A stretch of 64,000 nt of DNA from Tubulanus polymorphus (lineage: Eukaryota; Nemertea; Palaeonemertea; Tubulaniformes; Tubulanidae), in the NCBI RefSeq assembly GCF_964204645.1, contig NC_134027.1, forward strand, positions 4,762,485 through 4,826,484, given 5' to 3'. Numbering within the stretch: the first letter of the stretch is position 1; every line of letters starts with the position of its first letter. The position numbers and the translations under genes are program-made. A model generated the notes under the pieces. The model saw only the letters and a list, made by a program, of their open reading frames with translations. It was not told the DNA's origin and ran no database searches. Positions 36,401 to 49,882 of this stretch are shown in pieces.

Positions 36401-39400
36401 AATTTCCGAAAATCTCTTCAAAGTTAAAATCATTGGCCAAAGTTCTTTTTATAATCAAATATGCATTTCTACCTTTCTTAATCATTAAGACATCTTCTGC
36501 ACTATCACTTTGAGTACCTGTAGCAATGAGTAGCAAGTATATTATGTTATCAAATCTTCAACGAGAATATTAACTGTAAAGGTTTTAGAGAATTTAGTGA
36601 TATTATATTTACTTGATCGTTCATATATTAAGGCTTTATCGTGCGATATACCTTATATACGTAATACATTAAAAAGTATTCCCATTATAATGTACATGTT
36701 AGAATCAACCAGAAAAAAGGAGGAAAAACAAAAAACGTTTTGATGTAAGTTGCAGCATGCTTCCTATATACCCATACAATACAGTACCTTTGTATGAAAG
36801 ATTTTTGGTCTTGTCTTGGATTTTGGGTTTCAACTGTCATGTTTTGTATTATACTTGAAGGTGAAAGGCTATATAAATGTACATACATATTTCATAGTAA
36901 ATTAAATGTTAAATGTTAGAATTATGTTTATAGATCTGTGTGTTTTATGATGTTATAGGGTATGTTTTGTAGGTAGAATATAAAATCTGGATATTAGTAC
37001 ATAAGTTACTTAAATTAGAAAATAATCCGCTAAAATTATTCATTACTAACGCATACATTTTCAGAGGTGATATTTTTGCCGGAGAGAAAAATGTAATATG
37101 AACTAAAATTGATTACTAGTAATGAAAAAAGATTCAAAACTGAATAAGTAGTTAGGTTAAAGTGTCTTTTGTTTGAAATTTGCATATTCATGTGTAAATG
37201 CCCGGTGTATTACAGCTTGAGTTGGACATTCGTATAATGGTAAGGTCTGAAATCCACACTTATTTATACATATTTATCCATTTGTCAAAATTACAGCATT
37301 GAAATTTATGTCCTCAATGCATAGTATCTTAGTGGTGGCGGAAATGCCTCTATGCGTACATAACTATGGATTCTAAGAAAAATGATCGCCGAATTATGGT
37401 GCATGATATGTTTAAGCATGGATAATTCAATTGCACAGTTTCTCCAAGAAACCAACATGCTTGATTCAAATCTCAGCATTGATTGCTTACTCATATATTC
37501 CTAATCTGTGGGCATGTGATCTTATAAGGTCTCAATTCTTGTGTTTGTGTGTATTTGTGGTTAGGAAAACCACTAGAGGTTTCAGGTGTTCTGAATTCAA
37601 CTGGTTTGGCATTTCTCATTTCACTTTATGAGCATGCTAACAATTAGATATCTTGCATGTTCTGTTGTTCAGATACACTATATATCACTTTTTGGTATTT
37701 GTACACGTTTTCTTGCAGTTTCTGTCATATATAGCTCTACGTACATATATAATGCATGTCACATATATTTATGCCACACTTATATAACCTCCACAGTGCG
37801 TATCACAGAAAAATCAATTGCTTTGCTGTCATCATCTTTCATCATTTTCCAACTTTCAATCTGGTATAGCTTCAATTTAATCGTTCTTACTATTGGTGTT
37901 TAAGGAAAATACGTTTTTGTATAGTAAATTACTAAGAGGATTAGAATTTAGACCACTGCTAGAATATCACACTGACGTTACTCTTTGGGATAATTTACCC
38001 TGGTAGATAGATACCTACTTAGGCTGACAGTTTTGATAGGAATGTTAATATTTGAATCTGTGATTCTTCAATACATTCATTTTATAAATTCTAGGTGAAT
38101 GAACTGATAATCAATACTGTGGACACAGTCCGACAAAGATATTTCCTTCAAAAGTTTATACCTTTGGGAAAGCCATTACTCTTTGTCGGCCCAACTGGAA
38201 CTGGAAAGAGCGCCATCACTAACAACTTCTTACTGGAATTACCAAAAGACAAATACATCCCGAGCAATGTCAACTTCTCAGCTCAGACATCAGCAAATCA
38301 AACCCAAGATATAATTTTTTCTAAACTAGAACGGTAATAAGTTGTCATCAGTCGACCTAATGAATGTTTTCTTGATCTTCAAGTTTAATATTTAAGTTGT
38401 ATGTGTATTTCATAAAGGAGAAAGAGGGGTGTATATGGTCCTCAGATTGGAAAGACATTGGTTGTGTTTGTTGATGATTTGAACATGCCAGCTAAAGAGA
38501 AATATGGAGCTCAGCCACCAATTGAATTACTACGACAGTGGATTGATCATGGTTATTGGTTTGACAGGTAAAAATCTACACTATTTTATGGTTTACTACG
38601 AAAATTACCTTTTTTGTGAATAAGATGTTAAGCAACTTCTTTGTTGAAACCTTGCAGAAAAGATACGAATATCCTTGAAATGATTGATATCATTATGGTG
38701 TGCGCGATGGGTCCACCAGGTGGTGGTAGAAATAATGTGACTCCTAGATTTCTCCGTCATTTCAATGTGATTGGTATTGAGTCATTCGATGAAGAGACGA
38801 TGAAAGGAATATTTCAACCAATTGTAGACTGGCATTTCAATCAGGGTTTCGAAACAGCGCTTAAGAGATTCTCAAAAGTAAGATTCATACAATATACCAA
38901 ATTTATGGGTGTAATCATCATAGATGAACATTATCTCACTTTTTTCCAGGTGATTGTCCATGCGACATGTGAAATCTATCAACAAGCAATCAATAACTTC
39001 TTACCTACGCCATCAAAATCTCATTATGTTTTCAACCTACGTGATTTCTCCAGAGTTGTTCAAGTATAACCCCCACATCATTCTCAAGATTCACATTCGT
39101 GTATTGATTTATATTTGTAACTTCAATTTCTTCCACTGTGAACATTTTAGGGGGTTTTGCTTTTGACTTCTAAATCAGTGCCAACTGGTACTGAAGGTGC
39201 TCATAAACTGATCCGCGTTTGGGTACATGAGGTTTACCGAGTATTCTATGATCGTTTGGTCGATGATTCAAATAGAGAAACTTTCTTCAAAATGGTGAAG
39301 GTAAGTTCACATCCCTAGAACTCTCGCTATTGTACATGCTGATCGATAAAAGTATCATATTGAATTGTGACTTTATTGTTTAGATGGCGACAGAGAGTCA

Positions 39401-42400
39401 GTTTAAAGAGAAAATGAATGTTGTGTTCAATCATTTATCAACTCCTGGTAAACAAGTTTGCGATGATGATCTACGCAGCTTAATGTTTGGTGATTACATG
39501 AGCAAGAAAGGCAAAGAACGAATGTATGATGAAATCAGTGACATTAAAGAATTGCGCAAGGTGAGTTTAGACCATTTCAGTACGTTCAGGCAATGCTTAA
39601 AAAGAATTTTGATTGAACTTCTTCTAATGGATATTCTTACAGACAATTGAAGGTTATCTTGAAGAATATAATATGATGAGTAAAGCACCAATGGACTTAG
39701 TTATGTTCCGATTTGCCATCGAACATATTTCACGCATCAGCCGGGTTCTCAAGCAGCCTAATGGACATTGCCTTCTTATTGGTAAACTGATTTCACATAA
39801 ATAATAGATTTGTATCATTCGTCTTCAGTATTATTTATCAATCTGCTTTTCTTTCTATCTACAGGAATTGGGGGTAGCGGTCGACAAAGTGCTTCTCGAC
39901 TGGCCGCATTTATGACTGACTTCGAGCTTTATCAGATTGAGATCACAAAAAATTACACATTCGCTGAGTGGAGGGATGATCTTCGTAAAATGATACGTAA
40001 GGCTGGGGATGATGGTGTGTCAACGGTTTTCTTATTCGGTGATCATCAAATAAAGGTAATGTTGAGAAAAGTTTGATATTGTGATTACGGAATGAAATTT
40101 GATATCATTTACCAGCATGTTTTGTTATTTAGGATGAGTCGTTTCTGGAAGATGTTAATATGATTCTGAACACTGGGGATATACCTAATCTTTATGAGAA
40201 TGAAGACAGACTGGAAATCATTGAACGGGTAACTATTCCCATTCAATCTACTGTACTTGAAATATGCATTTGTTGTGGATTTCAACACATTATTCTTATT
40301 TACAGATGCAGGCACTGACCCAAGCTGACAATCCTCTAGCTGAGATCACTCCTCTCAATATGTATAACAAGTTTATTGAAAGGGTTCGTCGCAATCTTCA
40401 TGTTGTTCTCGCATTCAGTCCGATTGGAGATGCTTTCCGTAATCGACTGAGAATGTTTCCTTCATTGATCAATTGCTGCACAATTGATTGGTTTCAGGTT
40501 AGCTCATTGTTTGGTGAACTATTTTCATTGTGAGAATCCATAATATATTCATAGACATATTTGCTATCCGTCTAGGCCTGGCCATCTGATGCACTTGAAT
40601 TAGTTGCAAATAAATTCTTAGACGACGTCGAAATGTCTCAGGAAATCAGGGAAGAAACTGTTATCATGTGTCAACATTTTCATCAAAGCGTTCGAAAACT
40701 ATCAGAAATGTGAGTACGAAAAGTAGTTCTGTGTTTCTTAATAGTACATGAAATTGAAAGGTCATTACCTTTTTCTGGTTCGCGGGATTCTGTTTTAGTT
40801 ACTATGAAACAATGAGACGTCAGAATTATGTAACACCCACATCTTATTTGGAGCTTATCAAGACATTTAAAAATCTACTAAATAAAAAACGACTGGAGCT
40901 GTTGACATTGAAGAATCGTTATTCTGTTGGATTAGAGAAACTAGACTTCTCTGAAAAACAGGTTAGCCTTGAATTTGTTGCTCAATTCAGTGATAGTACA
41001 ATAAATTCCACTGCCCAAAACATGCTTACATGTATACGATTTATCATATAGATATCGATAATGCAAAAGGAGTTACAAGATCTGCAACCAAAACTCATAG
41101 AAACGAGTAAAGAAACTGTTGAACTGATAGCTGTCATAGAAAAAGAAACTGTTGATGTTGAAGAAATAAAAAAGCATGTTGAAGAAGAAGAAGCAGTTGC
41201 AAATAATGCTGCGATGGAAGCAAAGGCTATCAAGGTAAATGTGTAGATGAACTATTCAAGCAAATGGAATTTTGTGTACTCACGTTACTAAGATTTACCC
41301 ATGGAATGTGTATACGTTTTTAGGATGAATGTGAAGAAAAACTTGCTGTAGCAATGCCAGCAATGAATGCTGCTATAGCTGCACTGAACACTTTAAAACA
41401 GAATGACATATCAATAGTAAAAGCAATGCAGAATCCTCCTATTGGTATCAAAATTGTCCTGGAAGCCGTTTGCATCTTAAGGGTATGGATTATATAGATT
41501 CATCGATAGTGATGTATTTGGATTGTATCAATTTGCCAGTTTCTGTATGAATAATTCAATTTTTATTACAGGGAGTAAAATCTGTAAATAAAGTTGATGC
41601 AAATGGTAAAACATATGAAGATTATTGGCCATCTGCGAAGAAGGTAATCAAGATTATTCAAAATTGTTAATAAATCAAGAATTTGCTTACAACGGAATCA
41701 TAACTTATTCATTTTCCTTTCAACATATCTTGTATCGTTGTATGACTTTTTCAGATGTTGGGTGAAATGAAATTTTTAGATTCATTGAAAGAGTTTGATA
41801 AAGACAATATTCCAGCACCTGTTATAAAGAAGATACGTGATCGTTATATCACAAACCCAGAGTTTGATCCTGAACGCATAAAAAACGTGTCATCAGCTTG
41901 TGAAGGCTTATGTCGATGGGTTCGAGCTATTGAAGTGTATGACAGTGTTGCCAAGGTATAGAACTGATTGAAATATTCTGTATTCAGCAGTCAAGTTTAT
42001 GTAAGAAAGCAAGTAACAGTTGAATTCATTTTGCAGGTCGTTGCCCCGAAAAGGAAAAGTCTGGTTGCAGCTGAAGGTATCTTGAAAGAACAGATGGGTA
42101 AATTAAAAGAGAAACAAGCTGAACTAAAAATTGTTACAGATAAACTGAATGGCCTCAATGAAAATCTAGAGACCAAACAGAATGAGAAAAAGGTAAGTTA
42201 CTTGTAATTGTAATATATACTCGTTCACGACGTATTTCCATATAAGATGGGTTTACATAGATGATTCAACTTTATAGAATCTAGAAGATAATATTGAACT
42301 GACTAAAGTGAAGATCGTACGAGCCGAAAAGTTGATAAGCGGTCTGGGCGGAGAAAAGGAGAGATGGAAACAGGTGCATATTTGAGACTTACTCGTTTTA

Positions 42401-45400
42401 ACTAAGATTTTTAGGATTGGATGATAAATTATGTATGCAACTACCTATATAAAGCTTCCATGCAGCAAGTTATTTTTTAATATATGAGGCAGCTCTCAGA
42501 AAAATTAAGAAGAATTAGCCTCGTGCTCGTGGAAGGAATTATTGAATAGCAAATTAGTTTTGTCTTTATAGAATATTGCAACCCTTAGTTACACATATGA
42601 TAATATTGTCGGTGATGTTCTACTGTCTGCTGGTGTCGTGGCATATATGGGACCATTTGACCTATCATATAGACAGGTATGGTGTTTATGTATTTCATTC
42701 AACCATCATTACTATCTGAAGTGATTGTGAGGAAATATAGAGTTTTTGTAATCCATGTTATTTACAGGGTTGCTTGAAAGAATGGTCTGATTTGTGTAGA
42801 CAGAAAGGTATACCTGTATCAGATGTGTTCAGTTTATCTGTTACCCTTGGTGAACCTGTGAAAATAAGAGACTGGCAGATTGCAGGACTTCCTGTTGATA
42901 AGTAATAGATATTCCTTATAACTCGGCAATCTGGAAATTTGAGCTCTGCATTTTTAGATGTATCTGAATTAAAATTGATTGTACTATTTTCAGTTTCTCA
43001 GTAGATAACGCTATTATAGTAACTTGTGCTAATCGATGGCCATTGATGATTGATCCTCAAGGCCAGGCAAATAAATGGGTGAAGAATATGGAGAAATCGA
43101 ACAAATTAGAGATAATGAAACTTTCAGACCCTAACTACCTCAGAACACTTGAAAACTGTTTACAGGTACTGTAGTATAAACCCATCTTAAGGGAATTTCA
43201 TCACATAATTATATAGCATTAATATTATGGAACGAAACCTCGTTTATTGCAGTTTGGAAATCCCTGCCTACTTGAAAATGTTGGTGAAGAGTTGGACCCG
43301 ATTTTGGAACCTTTGCTACTGAAACAAACGTTCAAACAGGTAATCATTGTTTTTAAGATACTTTCGATTATTGTTTGAGAAGTTCAATGCAGAAGATTCG
43401 ATTCTCTCAAATTTGAATTGTTTATTCAGAATGCTATGGACTACATCCGTCTTGGCGAACACATTATTGAATACAGTAGAGATTTTAGATTTTATATCAC
43501 AACAAGATTGCGAAATCCTCATTATTTGCCTGAAGTATCAGTTAAGGTTGGTACATCATCTTTCAGTAGTATGGTTACAATTGTCTTCTATTTCATCATC
43601 AGCTTTAGTTAGTGATATCTGAATGTTTTCAGGTTACACTTTTGAACTTCATGATAACACCGCTCGGTTTAGAAGACCAGTTACTCGGTATCGTTGCTGC
43701 CAAAGAAAAACCAGAACTTGAAGAGAAAAAGAATCAATTAATTCTTGAAAGTGCAAAGAATAAACGGCAATTGAAAGAAATCGAAGACAAAATATTAGAA
43801 GTGTTATCTTCATCAGAGGTACGTATTCATAGTACGCTTAGCTATCTTATATCAAACCTCAGATTTACGAAAAATGAACAGTTATAATATAAGCCTTAAT
43901 GGGCTTTATTTGAATGCAGGGGAACATTTTAGAGGATGAGACAGCAATAGAGATTTTGTCATCAAGTAAATCTTTATCTGAGGAGATTTCAATCAAACAA
44001 GAAACAGCTACAAAAACTGAGGAAGAAATAGATGAAGTTCGTAATGGCTACAGACCGGTATGTTCACACTGATATCCCCATTTATCCATCAAATACACAA
44101 AAACGCAGGTGATAGTGATCCATGTATCTCTGAATTTTGTGTAGGTGGCTAAGCATGGCAGTATATTGTTCTTCACGATCTCAGATCTAGCGAATATAGA
44201 CCCGATGTACCAGTATTCTCTCACCTGGTTCATCAATCTATATCTACAAGTAAGTTGTTCAATGAAAGTGGTCGAAAATAAAGACAGCGTAAATGTCTAG
44301 TGACCTTAAAAAGTCAATGTTTATTCCAGTGAATAAGCTGTGTTAATACGTCATTTGCACGTAAATTTCATTCTTTGGTTTTCAGTCAATCATGAACAGC
44401 GAGAAATCTGATGTACTGTGGGAGCGCATTGAGAATCTGAATGAACATTTTACATATAGCATTTATCAGAATGTTTGTCGATCATTGTTTGAAAAAGATA
44501 AACTACTATTTTCATTTATACTGTGCATTGGAATTGCAAGGGGAGAGTAAGTTGAATGCTATTGACTTTTGTAGATCATGTTTAGCATTTCATTTTTCAT
44601 ATATGAAGAAAAATTCAACTATTTTTACACATATACTCATTTCAGTGGTTGGGTTGATGATGACGAATGGAGGTTTTTACTAACTGGTGGCGTTGCCCTT
44701 GAAAATCCATTTCCTAATCCAGCCAGTAGCTGGTTACCGGAAAAGTCATGGGCAGAAATTGTTCGAGCGTCTGAGCTTTCAGCTTTCCAGGGTTTCATGG
44801 ATCATTTTCAGAAAAATGTTAGTATCCATTAGAAATACTTGACCTGAGTCAATGCCTGTTTTTTTTTAAAATAACTGACACAATTTTTCTCTTTAGTTGT
44901 CAGAATGGAAACAGATTTATGAGCATCAAAGTCCGCAAACGGAAAAGTATCCAGAACCATGGGATGAACAACTTACAAGAATTCAAGAGCTCATTATTTT
45001 GCGGTGTATTCGTCCAGATAAGGTAGTTATCGAAAAACTAAATTGCGCATGAAAATTGATCGAAAATAAGACCGTAGACCATAGAATTATCAACGCAAAA
45101 TGTTCTTTTCAGATGGTACCAGCCATTCAGTCATTTATTGTTGAACGAATGGGTCAGAAATATATCGAACCACCAACATTTGACCTGTCATTAAGTTATG
45201 CAGACTCTAACTACTTTTCACCGCTGATTTTCGTCCTATCTCCGGGTGCAGATCCGCTTGCTAGTCTGTACAAGTTTGCCGAGGAAAAAGGTACCGTCTC
45301 CAGATTTTTGCATTTTAATTCATTCAAGAATGTCGTATATGTTCTCTGGCAGCAATCTAACTTAAATACATACTTTCTATATTGTTCATCTCATTATGGT

Positions 45401-48400
45401 ACGTGTATACAATATAGGCATAATTGAGCGTTCATTTGTATCGAGTCGTCATAGCTCCGTAGCAAAGGCAAAGACAACAACACTATCCAACAATCAAAAT
45501 GATGTGCAGAAAAATGTTATGCTTAAGAGAAGCTATTCACGAGCATGTATGTTTTAATATATCTTCACCGTATTCATCATATCTGTCTGGTGGCACACTT
45601 CAGATTATAGCTGTGAAATTCACTTCCATCCTGATTTTAATATCGATATGAAGGACCTTCTTACAGTATGGTAAATGATTGATGAAGACGCGATGACAGT
45701 TCAACCAATGTCAATCTACAAAAACATGTTAGAAACTGATTATTAGATGATGCTAATTTTGTATAATGATAATTTAAAGGATGATGTAATCATCATCGGA
45801 ACAAGTTTAGCATACAATTAAGGTCCTTTTTCGGTGATTATGAAAATGATTGGTAAATCAGGTCTTGATATATGGTAATATATTGCTGTTTGATTTGATG
45901 TCTGTAGATATTTGATTGATAAAACTCGATCTAAAATCCACCCGTTTTTTTCCACATCACGTACTGTGAATTTTCTTCGCTCACTGTGTTTTTCATTCCA
46001 CCTGTTTTTTATCACTTTATTATTATCGTCGTATATGAAAATACACATATAATTATGGTGACTGGTATCACATTGAAAATCGTACGAATCGCTTGTTCTT
46101 CTGTATTCAGTTTAAAACACGAAACATATTTTTCAAGAGATGACAATTTCGTCATTTTGTAAATCACCGATGTAACAATTTATTTTTAAGGTATGGGCCA
46201 AAGCAAATTACACACAATCTCACTTGGACAAGGGCAGGGACCAATCGCAGAAAAAATGATAATGAAAGTAAGTACAGCGAATATATTTTTGATATAGAAA
46301 ATACACACCTGACGATGATTTCTAGTGGAGTTCGTGTATTTTCATTTTAATTATTTATGAATATAATTGATTTTTCATCGTTTGAATTCTGTATATAATT
46401 TTTAAGCGTATTATCTGTTCTCCACATCAGAGTGTGGCTATTCTACCAAGGGACCGTAGAGCTGATGGATATTCAATCAAAACTAATGTTTCTGAAGAAA
46501 AGCGAAAATTATCACTACAATGGGGACCTCAGAGAAATCTATAAAATCTTTTTTATTGTAGCCTCATTATTCCTGTAGGCCCTATTTGCTTTTCAATTGT
46601 GAGAATGTATATATTTTAACAGGCCATTGAAGGAGGATCATGGGTTGTACTTCAAAACTGTCATCTCGCCCGATCTTGGTTGGGTGAATTAGAGCGAATT
46701 TGTGAAACTGTAAGTAACACGGTAGTCCCACTTTTATTCTTTATTTTAAGCCATGCTCGGTCTCTTTGTGGACGTATAATGTTGAGTCTATATCGTCCAT
46801 CGCCTCATGGTGCATTGTAACACGCGTGTGAGCTGCTATTGTCACTAGCACATTGTGTTTGGGAACACGAAGCTTGTGGCGACATCAGCGGTGACACTCA
46901 TTATTAGCGACACTGTCGAACATTTGCTTTGAAATATTGCATCTAAATTCGCATTTTTCTACTTCAATATAATATATTTACCTTAGTAAAATATATGGCA
47001 TTATAGAAAAAAATCAATTATGTCTCAATTTGTATTTGTCCTGCTCATAAAATCATTATTATTCTCATGATTACATAGATAGAGAATTCTAACAGCAATT
47101 CACCATTGTTTAAGCTATTAAATTGTCATATATATTCATACACGACCGACTTGTCTGTACTCTGGTTTCTCTTCAACCGCGTTTTAATCTTTCGCCTTTT
47201 ACTAAAGATTACCGTGGAGAGGAACAATCAATGAGTCTATAGACATATTTTTGAAGTCCTTCCTACCGGAAGGGCAACAAGCAAAACAAAGGTAAGAGCT
47301 AATCCTTGAAACATAAAGACAGTACTTGCTGTTTCAGATAATAACCGATCCTAACAGAACAAGAACAACATTCAGGCTGTGGTTAACGAGTTATCCATCA
47401 CCGGATTTCCCAGTATCTGTGCTACAGAATGGTGTAAAAATGACGAATGAACCTCCGAAGGGACTAAGAGCTAATCTTCTACGGTCGTATCTCAACGATC
47501 CCATTTCTGATCCAGTGTTTTTCAATTCGTGCAACAAACCCCACGTTTTCAAGAAACTGTTGTTTGGTTTATGTTTCTTCCACGCATTAGTACAGGAACG
47601 TCGGAAGTTTGGTCCACTTGGCTGGAATATCCCATATGAATTCAATGAATCTGATTTGAGAATCAGTGTGCGCCAATTGGAGGTATGTAACAGTTATCTA
47701 AATGGAAACCTAACAGTGTCCTATATTTCAGTATACTTCGATTTCTCCTTGAAAACATTAATCCTGATAAAATCTATTTTTCAATGCAGATGTTCATTAA
47801 CGACTACGATCAGCCACCACTGGAAGCATTGACATATTTAACAGGAGAATGTAACTATGGCGGTCGTGTGACTGATGATTGGGATCGACGTCTCATAATA
47901 AGTATTTTGGAAACATTTTACTGCCCGGCAATCATTGATCAGTCACAGTACAGATTTTCGCCTAGTGGCAATTATTATGCTCCTGATGATAGTGACTATG
48001 ACAGCTATCTCGACTATATACGAAGTCTTCCATTATTTCCACATCCTGAGGTAAGATATCCTATTCGTGTTTGATATTCGTGTGTTTTGTCTTTACTGCT
48101 GATGCTTAATACTTGTGTACATTAACGTTTTGATTCAGGTGTTTGGCTTACATGAAAATGCAGATATCAAGAAAGATCAACAGGAAACTCAGCAATTATT
48201 TGATGAAATACTCTTAACTCTTCCCAGACAGGTACAAAATGATTAACTTGATAAACAAAAGTATCTTGAAAATGTGGCAATGATTAATATTTCAGGTTAG
48301 ATAATTTTTTGAGAATAACAATAGTTTCTGTAATATTTGTAGTCAACTGGAGGGGGACGGTCCTCTCAACAAGTGATTGAAGAACTGGCTGGAGATATAC

Positions 48401-49764
48401 TCTCTAAGATACCGATCAACTTCAATTTAGAAGAAGTACAGGTATGAAATTGATATAAATATTTCCATAATCCTTTCCATCGGATTCAGGGATTTGGAAT
48501 TAAAATGAAAAATTGCATGTCGTTTAAGGGAAAATATCCAGTGAAATATGAAGAATCTATGAACACAGTACTAGTGCAGGAGTTGATACGTTTCAATGGT
48601 TTGATCACAGTCATTAGACAGAGTCTTAAGGATATCCAGAAAGCCATTAAAGGTTTAGTGGTGATGTCTGCTGAATTGGAAGATGTGTTTGACAGTATGA
48701 TAGTTGGAAAGGTAGAAAGATTTTATGTACATAGAAATAGAACAGAGATCAGCGATGTTATGGCTATACTATAGTAAACATTTTATTATAGGTTCCAGCG
48801 ATGTGGGCTTCCAAATCCTACCCATCTTTGAAACCATTAGGCAGTTATATTGCTGATTTATTGGCGAGATTGCAGTTTCTGAAGGTGAGTCTCGGCATAT
48901 GTGAATGGAACACTGGATATATCTTTTATTTTCTGGACTTATTTTGTCGCTTTTTTAGGACTGGATATTTTCTGGGCCACCGCCAGTGTTCTGGATTTCT
49001 GGGTTTTATTTCACTCAGTCATTCCTAACTGGTGTTACACAGAATTACGCTCGGAAAATGAAGATACCGATCGACCACCTTGGATTTGAATTCGACGTGA
49101 CGTCATCGGAATCAACCATTGCCAGCAAACCTGTGAGTTTATTTCATACAATCATCCAGAATCAATCTTACGTGACTGTTAAACAAAATATTGTATGAAT
49201 GTTTTTCAGACTAATGGTGCTTATATTCGCGGGTTGTTTATAGAGGGAGCAAGATGGAATCGTGAGAGTAAAGTGTTAGCTGAATCGAGCCAGCGTGTGC
49301 TATTTGACACTATGCCTGTCGTATCCTTTCTCTCAATTACTATTTTACATATCTTAATAATATATCAAGTTTGTACGAGTTAATTCTATGAATGATTCAT
49401 ATTGCCATTTGAGAATTTTACAAGTGCTTTTGGTCATTGATTACACATACTCCTTGACGAGTATGTCAGATCTGGTTGAAACCTGGAGAAATTTCAAAGT
49501 TTCCCGAAAGAAAAACTTACAAATGTCCCGGTAAGTACATGACTCATCGTATCAATAGATTAAATACGATCTTTTGTCGTAATATGAATCGAAATTTGTA
49601 ATTTATTCGTCATTTCAGTGTACAAGACAAGTGCAAGACGTGGCATCCTATCAACTACTGGTCATTCTACAAACTATGTACTGGCTATAGACCTGCCAAC
49701 TGATCAATCTGAGAGTCATTGGATAAATAGAGGAGTAGCGTTACTCTGTCAGCTCGATGATTAA
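21110..49764 (+). CDS. DNAH7: Axonemal inner-arm dynein heavy chain, DNAH7 type
   Basis: Minus-end microtubule motor of the ciliary inner arms. I traced 81 exons that close in frame to 4298 aa; human DNAH7 is about 4024. The excess is at the N-terminus, where about 400 residues (exons 1-7) are low-complexity and acidic before conserved tail sequence begins. Four Walker A sites are seen: GPAGTGKT (AAA1, residue about 1587, at 33524-33550), GDPIGGKT (AAA2, about 1868, at 34712-34735), GPTGTGKS (AAA3, about 2250, at 38188-38211), and GIGGSGRQS (AAA4, about 2615, split by an intron at 39781/39865). The stalk coiled coils and microtubule-binding domain span residues about 2830-3160. The protein ends [14 protein letters not shown], very close to the DNAH7 terminus. 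Overall identity is highest to DNAH7 within the DNAH3/7/12 single-headed clade; this rests on remembered family sequence. Intron 28 is GC-AG, exon 39 is 9 bases, and one intron hosts a U5 snRNA gene. Confidence 0.93.
23455..27533. other. DNAH7 intron 5, 4.1 kb without identified genes
   Basis: The longest intron of the window. It is AT-rich, with only short open frames on either strand and none with recognisable protein similarity. I see no structured RNA, transposon coding region or tandem array in it. Its length is out of line with the roughly 80-base introns of the rest of the gene, and it separates the weakly conserved N-terminal exons from the acidic exon 6. Confidence 0.6.
36333..36341 (+). 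other. DNAH7: Nine-base candidate microexon of DNAH7
   Basis: ACAGTGAAG (Thr-Val-Lys) is preceded by a good pyrimidine tract with CAG acceptor and followed by a consensus donor, AAG then GTGAGT. The flanking exons are both in phase 0, so inclusion adds three residues and skipping keeps frame. It sits at the linker before AAA3. Confidence 0.55.
36342..38094. other. DNAH7 intron 39, 1.75 kb
   Basis: AT-rich intron with no gene model. It holds one further exon-like segment, 37216-37239 (24 bases, LELDIRIM), flanked by TTACAG and GTAAGG and also in phase 0. It is discussed as a finding. Otherwise I see nothing. Confidence 0.5.
40799..42373 (+). other. DNAH7: DNAH7 exons 51-57: stalk and microtubule-binding domain
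   Basis: Exons: 40799-40961, 41052-41234, 41324-41482, 41572-41643, 41755-41955, 42037-42192, 42278-42373. Exons 51-52 and 56-57 encode the two long heptad-rich arms of the antiparallel stalk. Exons 53-55 (about 144 residues) encode the tip that binds the microtubule, including [15 protein letters not shown], a hallmark near the start of the return arm. Lengths match the family with no indel. Confidence 0.88.
42572..49764 (+). other. DNAH7: DNAH7 exons 58-81: AAA5, AAA6 and C-terminal domain
   Basis: Exons: 42572-42676, 42768-42901, 42994-43165, 43253-43339, 43430-43546, 43633-43818, 43920-44057, 44145-44249, 44386-44546, 44646-44817, 44897-45022, 45113-45290, 46191-46267, 46623-46709, 47338-47682, 47790-48050, 48139-48231, 48343-48441, 48529-48711, 48792-48884, 48959-49132, 49210-49320, 49470-49530, 49619-49764. 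Conserved landmarks include [50 protein letters not shown] and the C-terminal [13 protein letters not shown]. The 900-base intron 69 and the intron after exon 71 are unusually long here; the latter hosts the U5 gene. Confidence 0.88.
47157..47275 (+). ncRNA. RNU5: U5 spliceosomal snRNA
   Basis: The sequence follows metazoan U5 along its length. It starts with GTACTCTGGTTTCTCTTC. The invariant loop I, GCCTTTTAC, is closed by a stem of AATCTTT pairing with AAAGATT. GTGGAGAGGAACAA completes the long stem. A Sm-type site ATTTTTG follows, then a 3' hairpin CCTTCC-TACC-GGAAGG. U5 contacts exon ends in the spliceosome. It lies in the DNAH7 intron between exons 71 and 72, in the same direction. A weak 3'-box-like AAAGGTAAGA follows the hairpin. 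I could not identify the upstream PSE with confidence, so whether it is an expressed gene or a well-preserved copy is open. The exact 5' end is uncertain by 1-2 bases. Confidence 0.93.
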
Positions 49765-49882
49765 CTGTGGCAGACCTGTTTAAAATACATTTTCTGATTA
49801 GTTAAATGTCTGTAGAATACTTCGATCATCAGTTTTACATTCAACCAGTACAACGTGCCCAGTCCAACATCACAATATGAGC

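Larger units (their letters stand above)
33478..40709 (+). other. DNAH7: DNAH7 exons 29-50: AAA1 to AAA4
   Basis: Exons: 33478-33586, 33661-33951, 34036-34173, 34286-34429, 34505-34804, 34891-35109, 35195-35413, 35503-35636, 35783-36016, 36100-36244, 36333-36341, 38095-38333, 38418-38567, 38658-38877, 38950-39063, 39151-39300, 39384-39560, 39643-39781, 39865-40055, 40133-40228, 40306-40497, 40576-40709. The AAA1 Walker A is followed by the Walker B segment WACFDEFNR and the [11 protein letters not shown] sensor region; all catalytic motifs are intact. Exon 37 carries a Glu/Asp-rich insert ([15 protein letters not shown]) between AAA2 and AAA3, where DNAH7 proteins are variable. Confidence 0.88.

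Noticed and set aside
42480-42560. Possible extra DNAH7 exon in the 198-base intron before exon 58
   Set aside because: The flanking exons already join in frame at the position expected for the family, and the segment contains stops in the needed frame.
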